Both the position numbers and the translations under genes were made by a program. From contig NC_135566.1 in assembly GCF_964340395.1 (NCBI RefSeq), positions 22,416,635 through 22,480,634 of the forward strand: DNA of 64,000 bases, read 5' to 3'. Positions 1-11,299 of the stretch are shown here, piece by piece. Source of the DNA: Glandiceps talaboti (Eukaryota > Hemichordata > Enteropneusta > Spengelidae). The notes beneath the pieces are model-generated. The model saw only the letters and a program-made list of their open reading frames with translations. It was not told where the DNA came from and made no database searches. Position 1 is the first letter of the stretch; each line of letters begins with the position of its first letter.

Positions 1-3000
1 GCTGTCATTCTGATGATAGCAGTTATTCTGATGATAGCCGTCATTCTGATGACAGCCATTATTCTGATGATAGCCATTATTCTGATGATAGCTGTCATTC
101 TGTTGATAGCTGTCATTCTGATGATAGCAGTTATTCTGATGATAGCTGTCATTCTGATGATAGTCGTCATTCTGATGATAGCCATCATTCTGATGATAGC
201 CGTCATTCTGATGATAGTCGTCATTCTGATAGCCGTCATTCTGATGATAGCCATTATTCTGATGATAGCTGTCATTCTGATGATAGAAGTCATTCTGATG
301 ATAGCAGTTATTCTGATGATAGCCATCATTCTGATGATAGCCGTCATTCTGATGATAGCCATTATTCTGATGATAGCTGTCATTCTGATGATAGCCATTA
401 TTCTGATGATAGCCGTCATTCTGATGATAGCCGTCATTCTGATGATAGCAGTCATTCTGATGATAGCTGTCATTCTGATGATAGCCGTCATTCTGATGAT
501 AGCCGTCATTCTGATGATAGCCATTATTCTGATGATAGCCGTCATTCTGATGATAGCAGTTATTCTGATGATAGCCGTTATTCTGATGATAGCCGTCATT
601 CTGATGATAGCAGTTATTCTATTGATAGCGTCATTCTGTTGATAGCCGTCATTCTGATGATAGCAGTCATTCTGATCATTCTGATGATGGCCGTTATTCT
701 GATGATAGCTGTCATTCTGATGATAGCCATCATTCTGATGATAGCCGTTATTCTGATGATAGCTGTCATTCTGATGATAGCAGCTATTCTGATGATAGCC
801 GTTATTCTGATGATAGCCGTCATTCTGATGATAGCTATCATTCTGATGATAGCCGTCATTCTGTTGATAGCCGTCATTCTGATGATAGCAGTCATTCTGA
901 TGATAGCTATCATTCTGATGATGGCCGTTATTCTGATGATAGCTGTCATTCTGATGATAGCCATCATTCTGATGATAGCCGTCATTCTGATGATAGCCGT
1001 TATTCTGATGATAGCTGTCATTCTTATGATAGCCGTCATTCTGATGATAGCCGTTATTCTGATGATAGCAGCCATTCTGATGGTAGCAGTCATTCTGATG
1101 ATAGCAGTTATTCTGATGATAGCTGTCATTCTGATGATAGCTATCATTCTGATGATGGCCGTTATTCTGATGATAGCTGTCATTCTTATGATAGCCATCA
1201 TTCTGATGATAGCCGTCATTCTGATGATAGCTGTCATTCTGATGATAGCCGTCATTCTGATGATAGCCGTCATTCTGATGATAGCCGTCATTCTGATGAT
1301 AGCCGTTATTCTGATGATAGCAGTTATTATGATGATAGCTATCATTCTGATGATAGCCGTCATTCTGGTGATAGCCGTCATTCTGATGATAGCCGTCATT
1401 CTGATGATAGCCGTCATTCTGGTGATAGCCGTCATTCTGATGGTAGCCGTCATTCTGATGATAGCAATTATTCTGATGATAGCAATTATTCTGATGATAG
1501 CTGTCATTCTGATGATAGCTGTCATTCTGATGATAGCTGTCATTCTGATGATAGCAGTCATTCTGATGATAGCCGTCATTCTGATGATAGCTGTCATTCT
1601 GATGATAGCAGTCATTCTGATGATAGCCTTTATTCTGATGATAGCCTTTATTCTGATGATAGCCTTTATTCTGATGATAGCCGTCATTCTGATGATAGCT
1701 GTCATTCTGATGATAGCAGTCATTCTGATGGTAGCCTTTATTCTGATGATAGCCGTTATTCTGATGATAGCAGTCATTCTGATGATAGCAGTTATTCTGA
1801 TGATAGCCATCATTTTGATGATAGCAGTCATTCTGATGATAGCAGTTATTCTGATGATAGCCGTCATTCTGATGATGGCCATTATTCTGATGATAGCTGT
1901 CATTCTGATGATAGCCATTATTCTGATGATAGCTGTCATTCTGATGATAGCTGTCATTCTGATGATAGCCGTCATTCTGATGATAGCCGTCATTCTGATG
2001 ATAGCCGTCATTCTGATGATAGAAGTCATTCTGATGATAGCTGTCATTCTGATGATAGCAGTCATTCTGATGATAGCTGTCATTCTGATGATAGCTGTCA
2101 TTCTGATATTACAGTTATTCTGATGATAGCCGTCATTCTGATGATAGCCGTCATTCTGATGATAGAAGTCATTCTGATGATAGCTGTCATTCTGATGATA
2201 GCAGTCATTCTGATGATAGCTGTCATTCTGATGATAGCCATTATTCTGATGATAGCTGTCATTCTGATGATAGCTGTCATTCTGATGATAGCCGTCATTC
2301 TGATGATAGCCGTCATTCTGATGATAGCCGTCATTCTGATGATAGAAGTCATTCTGATGATAGAAGTCATTCTGATGATAGCTGTCATTCTGATGATAGC
2401 AGTCATTCTGATGATAGCTGTCATTCTGATGATAGCAGTTATTCTGATGATAGCCGTCATTCTGATGACAGCCATTATTCTGATGATAGCCGTCATTCTG
2501 ATAGTCGTCATTCTGATAGCCGTCATTCTGATGATAGCCATTATTCTGATGATAGCTGTCATTCTGATGATAGCAGTTATTCTGATGATAGCCATCATTC
2601 TGATGATAGCCATCATTCTGATGATAGCCGTCATTCTGATGATAGCCATTATTCTGATGATAGCTGTCATTCTGATGATAGCCATTATTCTGATGATAGC
2701 CGTCATTCTGATGATAGCAGTCATTCTGATGATAGCTGTCATTCTGATGATAGCCGTCATTCTGATGATAGCCGTCATTCTGATGATAGCCATTATTCTG
2801 ATGATTGCCGTCATTCTGATGACAGCCATTATTCTGATGATAGCCATCATTCTGATGATAGCCATTATTCTGATGATAGCAGTTATTCTGATGATAGCTG
2901 TCATTCTGATGATAGCAGTTATTCTGATGATAGTCATCATTCTGATAGCCGTCATTCTGATGATAGCTGTCATTCTGATGATAGCCGTCATTCTGATGAT

Positions 3001-3383
3001 AGTCGTCATTCTGACGATAGCAGTCATTCTGGTGATAGCTGTCATTCTGATGATAACCGTTATTCTGATGATAGCCGTCATTCTGATGATAACCGTCATT
3101 CTGATGTTAGCAGTCATTCTGATGATAGCCGTCATTCTGATGATAGCTGTCATTCTGATGATAGCTGTTATTCTGATGATAGCTGTCATTCTGACGATAG
3201 CAGTCATTCTGATGATAGCCGTCATTCTGACGATAGCCGTTATTCTGATGGTAGCTGTTATTCTGATGATAGTTATCATTCTGATGATAGCCGTCATTCT
3301 GATGATAGCCGTCATGATAGCTGTCATTCTGATGATAGCCGTCATTCTGGTGATAGCTGTCATTCTGATGATAGCTGTTATTC
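1..3383. repeat. 18-bp minisatellite, about 185 units
   Basis: The stretch is a nearly pure head-to-tail array of the unit GATGATAGCCGTCATTCT. The variable bases are mostly the three after GATAGC and the first base of the following CAT/TAT. Because 18 is a multiple of three and the unit lacks stops in several frames, long open frames run on both strands: ILMIAV-type on +, RMTAII- and QNDSYH-type on -. Another + frame reads as a SDDSRH hexapeptide with no ATG. Occasional indels (near 613-640, 668-680, 2105, 2500-2520 and 3310) shift the frame, and variation falls on first codon positions of the SDDSRH frame, so I read this as non-coding tandem DNA. It runs off the left edge, so its full length is unknown. 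It lies 5' of the carbonic anhydrase exons, possibly in one of that gene's introns. Confidence 0.95.
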
Positions 3384-4004
3384 ATACATATATGTACATT
3401 GTGTATGTATAGTGTGTTTGTGTATGGGTGTAAGTCTATGGGGGGGGGGGGGCATGAAAATAATCAAGAACTTGCAGGGGGGGCATCAATTTTTCCCAAG
3501 CTTTTGTGGGGGGGGGGGCATGAAAAAAATACACAAGGAAAAAGTAAAATCCTCCGGGTCCCCCTTGAAGTAAAATCTGGACACTCCCTTACTAAAATTG
3601 AATGACCTTTCCTTTATAACATTTGTAGTTCATTTGATCTACCTGATATTATACACACTTGCATACACACATACATGCACACACGTCCACTGTCCAATGT
3701 ACTGTAATCGCTATTTTCGTCACAGCGTAACGATATATGTTTGTGACACTGAATGTTCACATAGGCGTGTATCCAGTTTGTTGACACAACTGTCGGCTTC
3801 CTTTTGAAGTCACATAGATGTCAGTAAGAAGACTGTGGTGGCTGAATTGAGAGACATGTATGGATCATGAATGCATACATTTCTTCAAGGGAAGGATATG
3901 AGAGGAGGGAGCAAATAGCCGGGGTACAAGATAAATGTAATCCTCTCATGTATAGAGGCTGGCATGTATGGGAGAAATACATTTACTACTAAATTAGTCT
4001 TGTA
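3384..4004. other. Unassigned spacer with G-runs
   Basis: No gene was recognised. Two similar G-tract blocks, each followed by GGCATGAAAA, lie at about 3439-3462 and 3508-3532. Related G/C-run sequences occur near 7070-7190 and 30030-30180, so this is probably a degraded dispersed repeat. Short open frames here show no family resemblance. Confidence 0.5.
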
Positions 4005-4053
4005 TACATACATACATACATGCATGCATGCATGCATGCATGCATGCATGCAT

Positions 4054-4096
<43 letters not shown>

Positions 4097-4161
4097 CACA
4101 AACACATACATACACACACACACATGCATACATACATACATACATACATACACACACACAT

Positions 4162-4192
<31 letters not shown>

Positions 4193-4480
4193 TACATACA
4201 TGCATACATACATACATACATACATACATACATGCATGCATACATATATACATACATACATACATACATACACACACATACACACACATACATACATGCA
4301 TACACACATACATACATACATACATACATACATACATACATACACACACACATACATACATACATACATACATACATACATACATACACACACATAGATA
4401 CATACATGCATGCATAGATAGATAGATAGTATGTATGTATGTATGAATGTATGTATGTATGTATGTAGGATTGTATGTAT
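4005..4480. repeat. (CATA)n / (TGCA)n / (CA)n microsatellite cluster
   Basis: The tract is a compound tetranucleotide and dinucleotide repeat: a TGCA block, then CGCA, CA and long CATA runs, then GATA and GTAT near 4420-4470. Open frames of Tyr/His/Thr or Cys/Met/Val repeats on both strands are artefacts of the repeat. The right end abuts the truncated 5' end of a LINE fragment. Confidence 0.95.
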
Positions 4481-4483
4481 GCC

Positions 4484-5046
4484 GCCCATAGTCATAACAC
4501 AAGGCTTAGCAAAGCAAATGGTGTTTTCATTGCTCCAGCAAAAAATAACTATGCCCTACGAAAGTTCACCCACAGGGGTGGAAATACCTGGAACTCCCTA
4601 CCAGACAACTTGAAAACAGCTGAAAACACTAGTATATTTAAAAGGCTATACAAAACCCACTACTTGGACGCTCAGCCCAAGTAGCCAGGTGCTAAAACGT
4701 CACCTGGTTTTTCAGCCAGGTACAAGAAGAGATATCACCAATTGTCTTAGTTTCAGCTGTTTCTGTCCCCTTGTTCAGTCATGTAACTTTGTATTCATTG
4801 CATCCGTTTGCGAATTCTTTGTCACTGCTGTTGTGTGTCAGTTCACAATTCGCTCATCGAGTATTTTTTTTCTCACATTAATTTATTGTGCAGTGTTTTG
4901 CTTTCGTTCTGTCTGAGCATGTGTGTATGATTTTTTTTCTTCTGTCCAGTGTGAGGGCCTCAACGGAAAGAAGTGTTTCACTTACTTTTGTACTGTAATA
5001 CTTACTTGAGCTACCCTGAATAAATATATTTTATTATTATTATTAT
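4484..5046 (+). mobile_element. 5'-truncated non-LTR retrotransposon (LINE), 3' end
   Basis: Translation up to the stop at 4682-4684 shows a motif typical of the C-terminus of LINE reverse transcriptases: HSHNTR near the start, then RGGNTWNSLPDNLK, then a short FKRLYKTHYL-like tail. About 360 bp of 3' untranslated sequence follows and ends in an ATT-rich tail at 5020-5046, as expected for a LINE 3' end. The rest of ORF2 is absent: the left boundary is the microsatellite, so this is a dead 5'-truncated copy. It resembles CR1/L2/jockey-type elements, but the clade is not settled. Confidence 0.8.
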
Positions 5047-5197
5047 AGATACATACATACATACATACATACATACATACACACATACATACATACATAG
5101 GTACATACATACATACATACATAGGTACATACATACATACATACATACATACACACACACATACATACATACATACATACATACATAGGTACATACA

Positions 5198-5231
<34 letters not shown>

Positions 5232-5281
5232 GGTACATACATACATACGTACATACATACATGCATACATACATACATACA

Positions 5282-5315
<34 letters not shown>

Positions 5316-5395
5316 GGTACATACATACATACATACATACATCAAGCATACATACATAGATAGATAGCTACATGTATACATAGATAGATACATAA
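5047..5395. repeat. (ACAT)n array with ATAGGTACAT interruptions
   Basis: This ACAT tetranucleotide array is interrupted at irregular intervals by AGGTACAT and by CACACA. It begins at the ATT tail of the preceding LINE, so it may have grown from the retrotransposon tail. Cys/Val/Met/Tyr-rich frames on the - strand are repeat artefacts. It ends about 40 bp before the carbonic anhydrase acceptor. Confidence 0.95.
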
Positions 5396-5435
5396 CTGTT
5401 TACATACTGTTTACATTTTGTTTACAATTCAACAG

Positions 5436-5596
5436 ATGGTTCTCACTCATTTGCGGAAACATTTTCAATCACTGATCTGATGCCCGAGGACACAAATTCT
5501 TTCTATCGATACAGTGGATCATTAACAACGCCTCCATGTTATCAAAGTGTGCAATGGACACTTTTCAAACAAACTGTTTCACTTTCTTCTGCCCAG
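5436..5596 (+). CDS. Alpha-carbonic anhydrase, penultimate coding exon
   Basis: The exon is bounded by a TTCAACAG acceptor and a CAG|GTATGT donor. It supplies the last two bases of a codon and then 53 codons, ending in phase 0. The peptide contains FYRYSGSLTTPPC, the alpha-CA active-site segment holding the threonine equivalent to Thr199 of human CA II, followed by VQWTLFK and a SLSSAQ exon end, all in the family's usual order. Alpha-CAs reversibly hydrate CO2 with a zinc ion; the three zinc histidines would be on upstream exons, which are not in this window. The Cys after TTPP is typical of secreted or membrane-tethered CAs, where it forms a disulfide, so an extracellular enzyme is likely (inference). 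Upstream sequence to position 1 is only repeats, so the preceding intron is at least 5.4 kb. Confidence 0.93.
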
Positions 5597-5779
5597 GTAT
5601 GTATAAGTTTGTTGTATGACACTCAACAATGAATAGTGTCACAATATAGAAATGAAATGTTGATATCTATGAACTTAATAATTTGATAATAAAAGTAGTT
5701 TTTAGAATGCCTTGTTTGATAGACTGACCAACAGACGTACACAAAGAAGAATAGGAACAGGTGGTGGTGGGGGAACATA

Positions 5780-5912
5780 TAGACAAGCAATCTGACAGAC
5801 AGACAGACTGACTGACTGACAGACAGACTGACTGACTGACTGACTGACAGACAGACTGACTGACTGACTGACTGACTGACTGACTGACTGACTGACTGAC
5901 TGACTGACTGTT
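5780..5912. repeat. (ACTG)n / (ACAG)n microsatellite in carbonic anhydrase intron
   Basis: GACTGACT and GACAGACA tetranucleotide runs lie inside the last intron of the carbonic anhydrase gene (5597-6311). Two copies of a GTAGATGTCACTGAGTACAT block follow at about 5950-6000. Confidence 0.9.
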
Positions 5913-6010
5913 GGATGGATGTATATATAATATTGGATGTTTGGATAGGTAGATGTCACTGAGTACATAGATAGATAGGTAGATGTCACTGAGTACATAG
6001 ATAGCTAGAA

Positions 6011-6197
6011 AGACAACTAGCTAGTTAGCTTTAGATAGATAGACAACTAGCTAGTTAGCTTTAGATAGATAGACAACTAGCTAGTTAGCTTTAGATAGAT
6101 AGACAACTAGCTAGTTAGCTTTAGATAGATAGACAACTAGCTAGTTAGCTTTAGATAGATAGACAACTAGCTAGTTAGCTTTAGATAGATAGACATG

Positions 6198-6239
<42 letters not shown>

Positions 6240-6240
6240 T
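6011..6240. repeat. 30-bp tandem repeat x6 with internal palindrome, then (ACAG)n
   Basis: Six essentially identical 30-bp units (6011-6190) each contain AACTAGCTAGTT, a perfect 12-bp palindrome, followed by AGCTTTAGATAGAT. A pure ACAG run follows at about 6198-6240. All lies in the last intron of the carbonic anhydrase gene, about 70 bp before the final acceptor. Confidence 0.93.
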
Positions 6241-6311
6241 GGACAAACCAAATACATAATGGTGTGTCATTCTGTTATACTATCAATTGTTTACATCTAT
6301 ATTCCCTTTAG

Positions 6312-6434
6312 ATCGCCAAATTCCGTACTCTATTAGCTAACGGTTCAGATGACAGTCACCATGATTTAAGCATGGCTGATAACTACAGGCCAACACAGCC
6401 TCTAAATGGACGTACGGTGTATTCCACAGACTAG
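6312..6434 (+). CDS. Alpha-carbonic anhydrase, terminal coding exon
   Basis: The acceptor TTCCCTTTAG precedes ATCGCC in phase 0, matching the previous exon. Forty codons end at TAG (6432-6434). The peptide IAKFRTLL...MADNYRPTQPLNGRTVY is the conserved C-terminal segment of alpha-carbonic anhydrases: the family's N-[FYW]-RP-x-QPL-[NK] motif closes the central beta-sheet. After it only a few residues remain, with no hydrophobic tail, so neither a transmembrane anchor nor a GPI signal is encoded here. A cytosolic or secreted soluble enzyme fits best; the TTPPC cysteine on the previous exon favours secreted. Confidence 0.93.
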   Translation: MAKFRTLLANGSDDSHHDLSMADNYRPTQPLNGRTVYSTD

Positions 6435-6764
6435 ATAGTGGATTGGGTTGAGACTGACTAAAAGTGTACAGAAATTGAGTATTGTATCAAGAAGACAAAG
6501 CCAAATAGGTCACGTTCATTAGAACGTCGTGACATATATTTGTCATTGGTCAAACTAGAGAAGATAAAATAAGTCAATTGAAACTGTTAATGAAATCAAT
6601 GTTTTTTCATGGCACCAAATGAAATACTGAAATAGACATAGAGCTGAGTAGTCATAATTTATTTCAACTATGGCAATATATAATACAAACACTAACATAT
6701 ACAAATATATAAATATAAACTATTAGATTTTAGAATGAAAGTCTTATTGAGAGTTTCAGAATGA

Positions 6765-6770
6765 AATAAA
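6765..6770 (+). terminator. Poly(A) signal of the carbonic anhydrase gene
   Basis: The first AATAAA hexamer downstream of the stop lies about 330 bp after it, giving a plausible 3' UTR of roughly 350 bp. The region 6435-6764 holds no other feature. Confidence 0.6.
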
Positions 6771-6789
6771 GAATTTAGCATTATGATTT

Positions 6790-7859
6790 AAGTAATCAGG
6801 AACAGTTATCAATTATTTCTCAAAGCAGATTAATTGTTGGTGGCTACTAGTAATTTGTTTGTATGGAATTCTTATACTGTTGTACATAAGTATATACATA
6901 CGTCAATACTAATCTGATTAAACTCTGATGTAGTGTACACTACCTAATTCTTTTTGGCTGTTACGTTTACTGTTGTTTGTTCTTTTGTGAGCACATACAT
7001 CTGACACAATACCATAGGTTTTCCCTGAGCCAAGTGAATTGACTCAACCACACATAAGACTGGGGTCAGGATTTATGGCAGGTGGGGTCCTGGGGATAAA
7101 TTATAATTTTGGTCAAAACAATCCCCCCCCCCCCCCCCCCCCCCCCCTTGAAATGAACCCAAGAATGTTCGTAGGGGTGTCCACCATCACATTTTAAAAC
7201 TTGACTGATTCACTATTCGTGTGGAAGGTATACACCCACTGAAGTAAGGGGACTTGGTTCCTTTCAGTTTTTGAAAAATTGAAGATTGAATTACAAGACA
7301 AGGTAGAATGAAAATTCATATTCTTAAATGTTTTCCAATCATTTGACATGTAAAAGTTTGTTTGTGATCCTTCTGTAAAAAATAACTAATTTTGGAGGGT
7401 CAGCGTTATGTTTTCAAAGATATGGACAATCTTTCCAGTGGCCATATTGATAATTTTCTTGATATTAATCCAAGAATGGTTTGGAGTTATACATATATTT
7501 GTCAACAACAAGAGAAGCTTATTTCTGTTGCCATGGTAACCTTTCTGTTATTGGCTCTTGGGGGAATGTTCTGTTACACCAATGACATAGGGTAATACAT
7601 GGTTGGTAAAGCTTTAAGTATTGGATGTCTTGAAGTGAATGACTAACAATTGACTCAAATACAACTATTGGGTGTTTTGAAGTGACTAACAATTATTTTA
7701 TTAAACAAGCTGTATAACTTTTTTATTGCTTCTTCATATAATACAATATAGCAAAGGTACTCTAGTTTTGTTTATTCATCACCATATACATCTAGGCATG
7801 GATACTGTCTAAGACAGCCAGACCAAACCATTGCAACAATGAAAACCTAACTGATAGAT
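6790..7859. other. Intergenic DNA with a poly(C) run
   Basis: No gene was recognised between the carbonic anhydrase 3' end and a LINE remnant. A run of about 22 C lies at about 7126-7147, inside a stretch resembling 30030-30180 (TTTTGGTCAAAA ... CCCC ... GAAATGAACCCA), so this is another degraded dispersed repeat. A 67-codon open frame at 7392-7595 has no recognisable motif and is not called as a gene. Confidence 0.5.
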
Positions 7860-8215
7860 TTAAGGAAAAGCTGATGAAAAGAATGACTGATAACAAGGAG
7901 AAGCACCATAAAAACAAACTACTTGGAAGACATTAAAAAACCTGCAACACAGATCAGCAAAGACAAAACTTAGAATAAGTGCAGACATCTTACATATAGA
8001 AATTAGATAATACCCAAACACCATCTTATCAAACAGGACATGTCCTGTGTGTACAAATGTTGCAATAGAAGACATGGAGCATTTTCTATTAGTACACTGT
8101 ACAGATATTGACATAAAAGGACTGAACTCTTTAACAAATTAAATCTACGTCCTAGTACAAGCACAGATAATGAGAATCTCATAAAGATTCTTCACATACA
8201 AGAAAACATACATTA
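7860..8215 (+). mobile_element. Degenerate LINE fragment with C-terminal zinc-binding (zf-RVT-like) motif
   Basis: Read on + with frame changes, the sequence gives KLRISADILHIE, then RTCPVC about ten residues before EHFLLVHC, then TELFNKLNL. That order matches the tail of non-LTR retrotransposon ORF2 proteins that end in a CxxC...HxxxxC zinc motif. A TAA interrupts the frame near 8008 and a frameshift lies near 8110-8120. Upstream bases (7890-7960) continue the similarity in another frame. It is a pseudogenised remnant. A long - strand open frame across it is its shadow. Confidence 0.75.
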
Positions 8216-8399
8216 GTTGAAATAGGCAAATTTCTACAAAATGGATTCAAAATTGAAAAAAATCATTTGAACAATAAGTTTTCATAGAAGATACAGTCCC
8301 TCACATACTTTATTTCTGCATGACTGAATGGAGACATGATTTAAAAGAAATTGGTGGCAACAAATAAATTCAACAAAGTGTCTGATAATCCAGGAAATT

Positions 8400-8564
8400 G
8401 CTGAATTTGATAACTGAACCTGAAGATCAGAGTCAAGGCCAAAAGTCAGTGTCTCAAAAGAAAGTTTAAACCTGGCAATATGGGGGTAGACACTTGAATG
8501 CAGTCTCTATGTATTATCATTTTTGAGTTATGTGGTAAATATGATTGTTCACTACAAATATGGC
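8400..8564. repeat. Partial copy of a dispersed repeat (GGTCAAGGTCAAAG / TATGGCCACCAT family)
   Basis: Elements such as AGTCAAGGCCAAAAGTC, ATGGGGGTAGACAC, CAGTCTCTATGTATTAT and AATATGGCCACCAT recur in the same order in the three tandem units at 10080-10980. This is a partial, diverged copy. The preceding 8216-8399 holds nothing recognisable. Confidence 0.6.
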
Positions 8565-9535
8565 CACCATTTAGTAATAAACAATAGCATTGTAGCATAA
8601 CTGTACAGTTTTTAAAAATGTTTACCCACATGCTGATCCATCCTAGGTATAGGTGTCCATTTGCTGAATGATTATCCAGTTACCTATTCAACCCTGTTGT
8701 TGTCTTTGCAATATACAGGATCATTTGGCTGTTGCTATGGCCGTGGCCTTGTTGTTAGGCATATTTACATACAATTTTTGAATGTTTATTCATTTATCTA
8801 TTAATTCCTGTTATCTTTGCATATATGTGATCATTTGGCTGTTGCTATGGGCATGCTCTTGTTGCTACGCACATTTACATACATTTTTTGAATATTCACT
8901 TGTCTATTGATCTGTTATCTTTGCAATATATGTGATCATTTGGCTGTTGCTATAGGCATGGTCTTGTTGCTAGGCATATTTGCATACACTTTTTGAATGT
9001 TTCTTCAATTGTCTAAGAATTCCTGTATCTTTGTGAAATAAACCATGGTCATGGTTGCTAGGGATATTTGCATATATTTTTTGAATGTTTACTTGCTTGC
9101 CTACCAGATGTTATTTGTCACATCTGCAAACACACACAAACATTTCACCATACTTATAGCATTACTGAACCTTGTTCATTTGTGCTAATCATGTCTTTTT
9201 AGCCCTATTTGCATATTGCTAATGGAATCGTGTAATTATAATACTTGACCTGTACATCCCCAGAAACATCCCTGTGAAATCTCAGCCAAATCAGCCAATA
9301 TTATTGGAATTACATATTTTTGACCAAAACGACACATTTATTTCCCACCAAATTTCTGATATGCCCAGTTGTGTTTGACTAAGTTGTTTGACCAAAAATC
9401 ACATTTTTTACCCAAATCACACCCTGGTGGTGAGATCACTTTGACTTGAGCAATTTCCCACCTAGACACCCAAGATAATATCCCCACCACATATCGTGAC
9501 AATTGGTCCAGTGGTTTTTGACTTTAAATTGTTTA

Positions 9536-9569
<34 letters not shown>

Positions 9570-9660
9570 CATACACACAGACAGACAGACAGACAGACAG
9601 ACAGATTAACTTTTCGATGCCTAAAGTACTACTGAACCTTATCAGTGCAGTTGTGCTAAA
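8565..9660 (+). repeat. Composite interspersed repeat, copy A (head, core monomers, microsatellite, tail)
   Basis: The copy begins with a head (ATTGTAGCATAACTGTACAG). Several tandem core monomers of about 115-120 bp follow, containing ATTTGGCTGTTGCTATGG, GTTGCTAGGCATATTTGCAT and TTTTTGAATGTTTA. A spacer with TTTGACCAAAAATCACATTT comes next, then (AC)n(AG)n(ACAG)n at 9536-9603, and then the tail CTGAACCTTATCAGTGCAGT and TTGTGCTAA. Other copies start at about 11300, 14826, 16515, 25090, 32856, 33325 and 59280. All have the same orientation and no coding potential. Confidence 0.85.
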
Positions 9661-10079
9661 AGTGATATGAGCACCAAACATAATGCATGTACATGTTTTT
9701 CTTGGGGGGGGGGGGGGGGGGGGGGGGCTGCAATTTTTTTTTTGACCAAATTTCTCCCCAAGCCCCTCCCCTCAACCCTGCCGTAAATTCTGACTCCTGC
9801 CTTACTAATCTGAATTTTATGACAAATAAATTTAGCAGGAATTATTTAAACTATTGTGAAGGTCACAATATAAGTAATGTATGTATTGAACTACAGTATC
9901 CAACATTTGTGCCAGGTTTGGTTGAAATCTGCCTATGTCACAATGTTCCAACGTGGATGACACTATAGTGCACAGCCCTGCATTAAAAGGTGTTCTACCA
10001 CACATTGGTAACTGACCTAATTACGTAGTGTTAAAGTCATTTTGGAATATCTTGTGGAAAGTAAAATGGTGACAAGGGG
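9661..10079. other. Spacer with poly(G) run
   Basis: A run of about 23 G (about 9705-9727) is followed by poly(T) and C-rich sequence. It then grades into diverged sequence of the 10080-11027 repeat family (GCCAGGTTTGGTTGAAATCTGCC). No gene was recognised; a 93-codon frame through the G-run has no family resemblance. Confidence 0.5.
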
Positions 10080-11027
10080 GTAAATGAAAAGGTGTAGATG
10101 CTGTCTGACCTCAAACACAGAGGTCAAGGTCAAAGTCTCATTAGTTACTCAATATGGATGATATGGGTGTAAGTCTTACTCAAATGAGGCAGAGTCAGTG
10201 CGCAAAGTCTGAATTTTTGCAACAAGTACATGTATGGTAACCATTTGGCCATTGTATGAAGGTCTCAACAAAGTGATGTGCATACGTGAACAGTAACTAC
10301 TGCACTTGATATTTGTGCCAGATTTGCTTGAAATTGGCCAATGCATGTCTGATTAATATATCTCAGACCACGTTATATACACTTTAAATACTTTCTGGTT
10401 ATTTGACCTTGAACATAGAGGTCAAGGTCAAAGGTCAAAATCCCATTGGGAAGCTCATCATAGATAATATGGGTGTAGACACTCAGAGGAGGCCACCATC
10501 TATTTGAAATTAGTGGCCAAAATGTCAATTTTACGATAAATATGGCTGCCATTCCACCATTTACTTGAATGTTGTGAAACAAAGTAATATTCATGTGGAC
10601 TACTTTATCTGACATTTGTGAAAGGTTTGCCTTAAATTGGCCCATGCATCTAAGATGTCTACATATACACTCTGACACTTTGGGTTATTTGACCTTGAAC
10701 ATAGGAGTCAAACTCAAAGTCTCATCAGAATGCTCACCATAGATGATATGGGCGTAGACACTTAAATGAAGTCTCTATCTATTAAGCTTCAACGGTTAGT
10801 TGGCACAATCTCTTTTTTGTATGACGAATTTGGCCGCCATTCAGCCATTATCATGAAGGTCACAAAACAAAGTGATGTGTATATGCTGACTATAGCATCT
10901 GACATTTGTGACAGGTTTAGTTGAAAATAGACCATGCATGTCTGAGATACAGGTGATAATGGACAGACAGATTAGATGCATGAACATGACCCAATAGTAC
11001 CCTTTGAACTTGACCTGTTGGGGACTA
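10080..11027 (+). repeat. Three tandem ~290-bp units ending in GGGGACTAA
   Basis: Three diverged units start at about 10100, 10390 and 10685. Each runs GAGGTCAAGGTCAAAG, ATGATATGGGTGTAGACAC, a variant of ATGGCCGCCATT, ACAAAGTGATGTGCATA and GACATTTGTGCCAGGTTTG. The last unit ends ACCCTTTGAACTTGACCTGT then TGGGGACTAA (11018-11027), an imperfect hairpin (AGTACCC/GGGGACT) followed by CTAA. The same kind of 3' end occurs at 61931-61959. It resembles non-autonomous Helitron-like elements, but it has no protein-coding part. Confidence 0.65.
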
Positions 11028-11299
11028 AACATTTACTGATAACATATCAAAATTAACCAATAATGTTTCAATCAACTGATATTATAGTAACTTTAGTAAC
11101 CAAAAGTGTAGTAAAATTTACAAATAATGTAGTAACATTTCTAACAGACACTGAATAAATTGTTTTGCCAATAATGTATCCACTCTAAATTATTGTTCAG
11201 TGAGCCACAACCTGGTAGTCATGGTCAAAATAGTGGGAACAAAAAAGAACAGAAGGTACATGTTTCAAATAAGTCAGCATATTGATTATTTGTGTGTAA

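Noticed and set aside
13-3412. Long open frames of ILMIAV or MTAIIR repeats on both strands
   Set aside because: They come from an 18-bp tandem array without stops in several frames, are interrupted by frame-shifting indels and vary at positions that would change amino acids. No domain or start context supports a gene.
3964-5393. Open frames of Tyr/His/Thr or Cys/Met/Val repeats
   Set aside because: These are products of CATA/ACAT microsatellites, present in all frames.
7392-7595. 67-codon + frame with a hydrophobic segment
   Set aside because: It has no family resemblance, neighbouring exon or conserved context.
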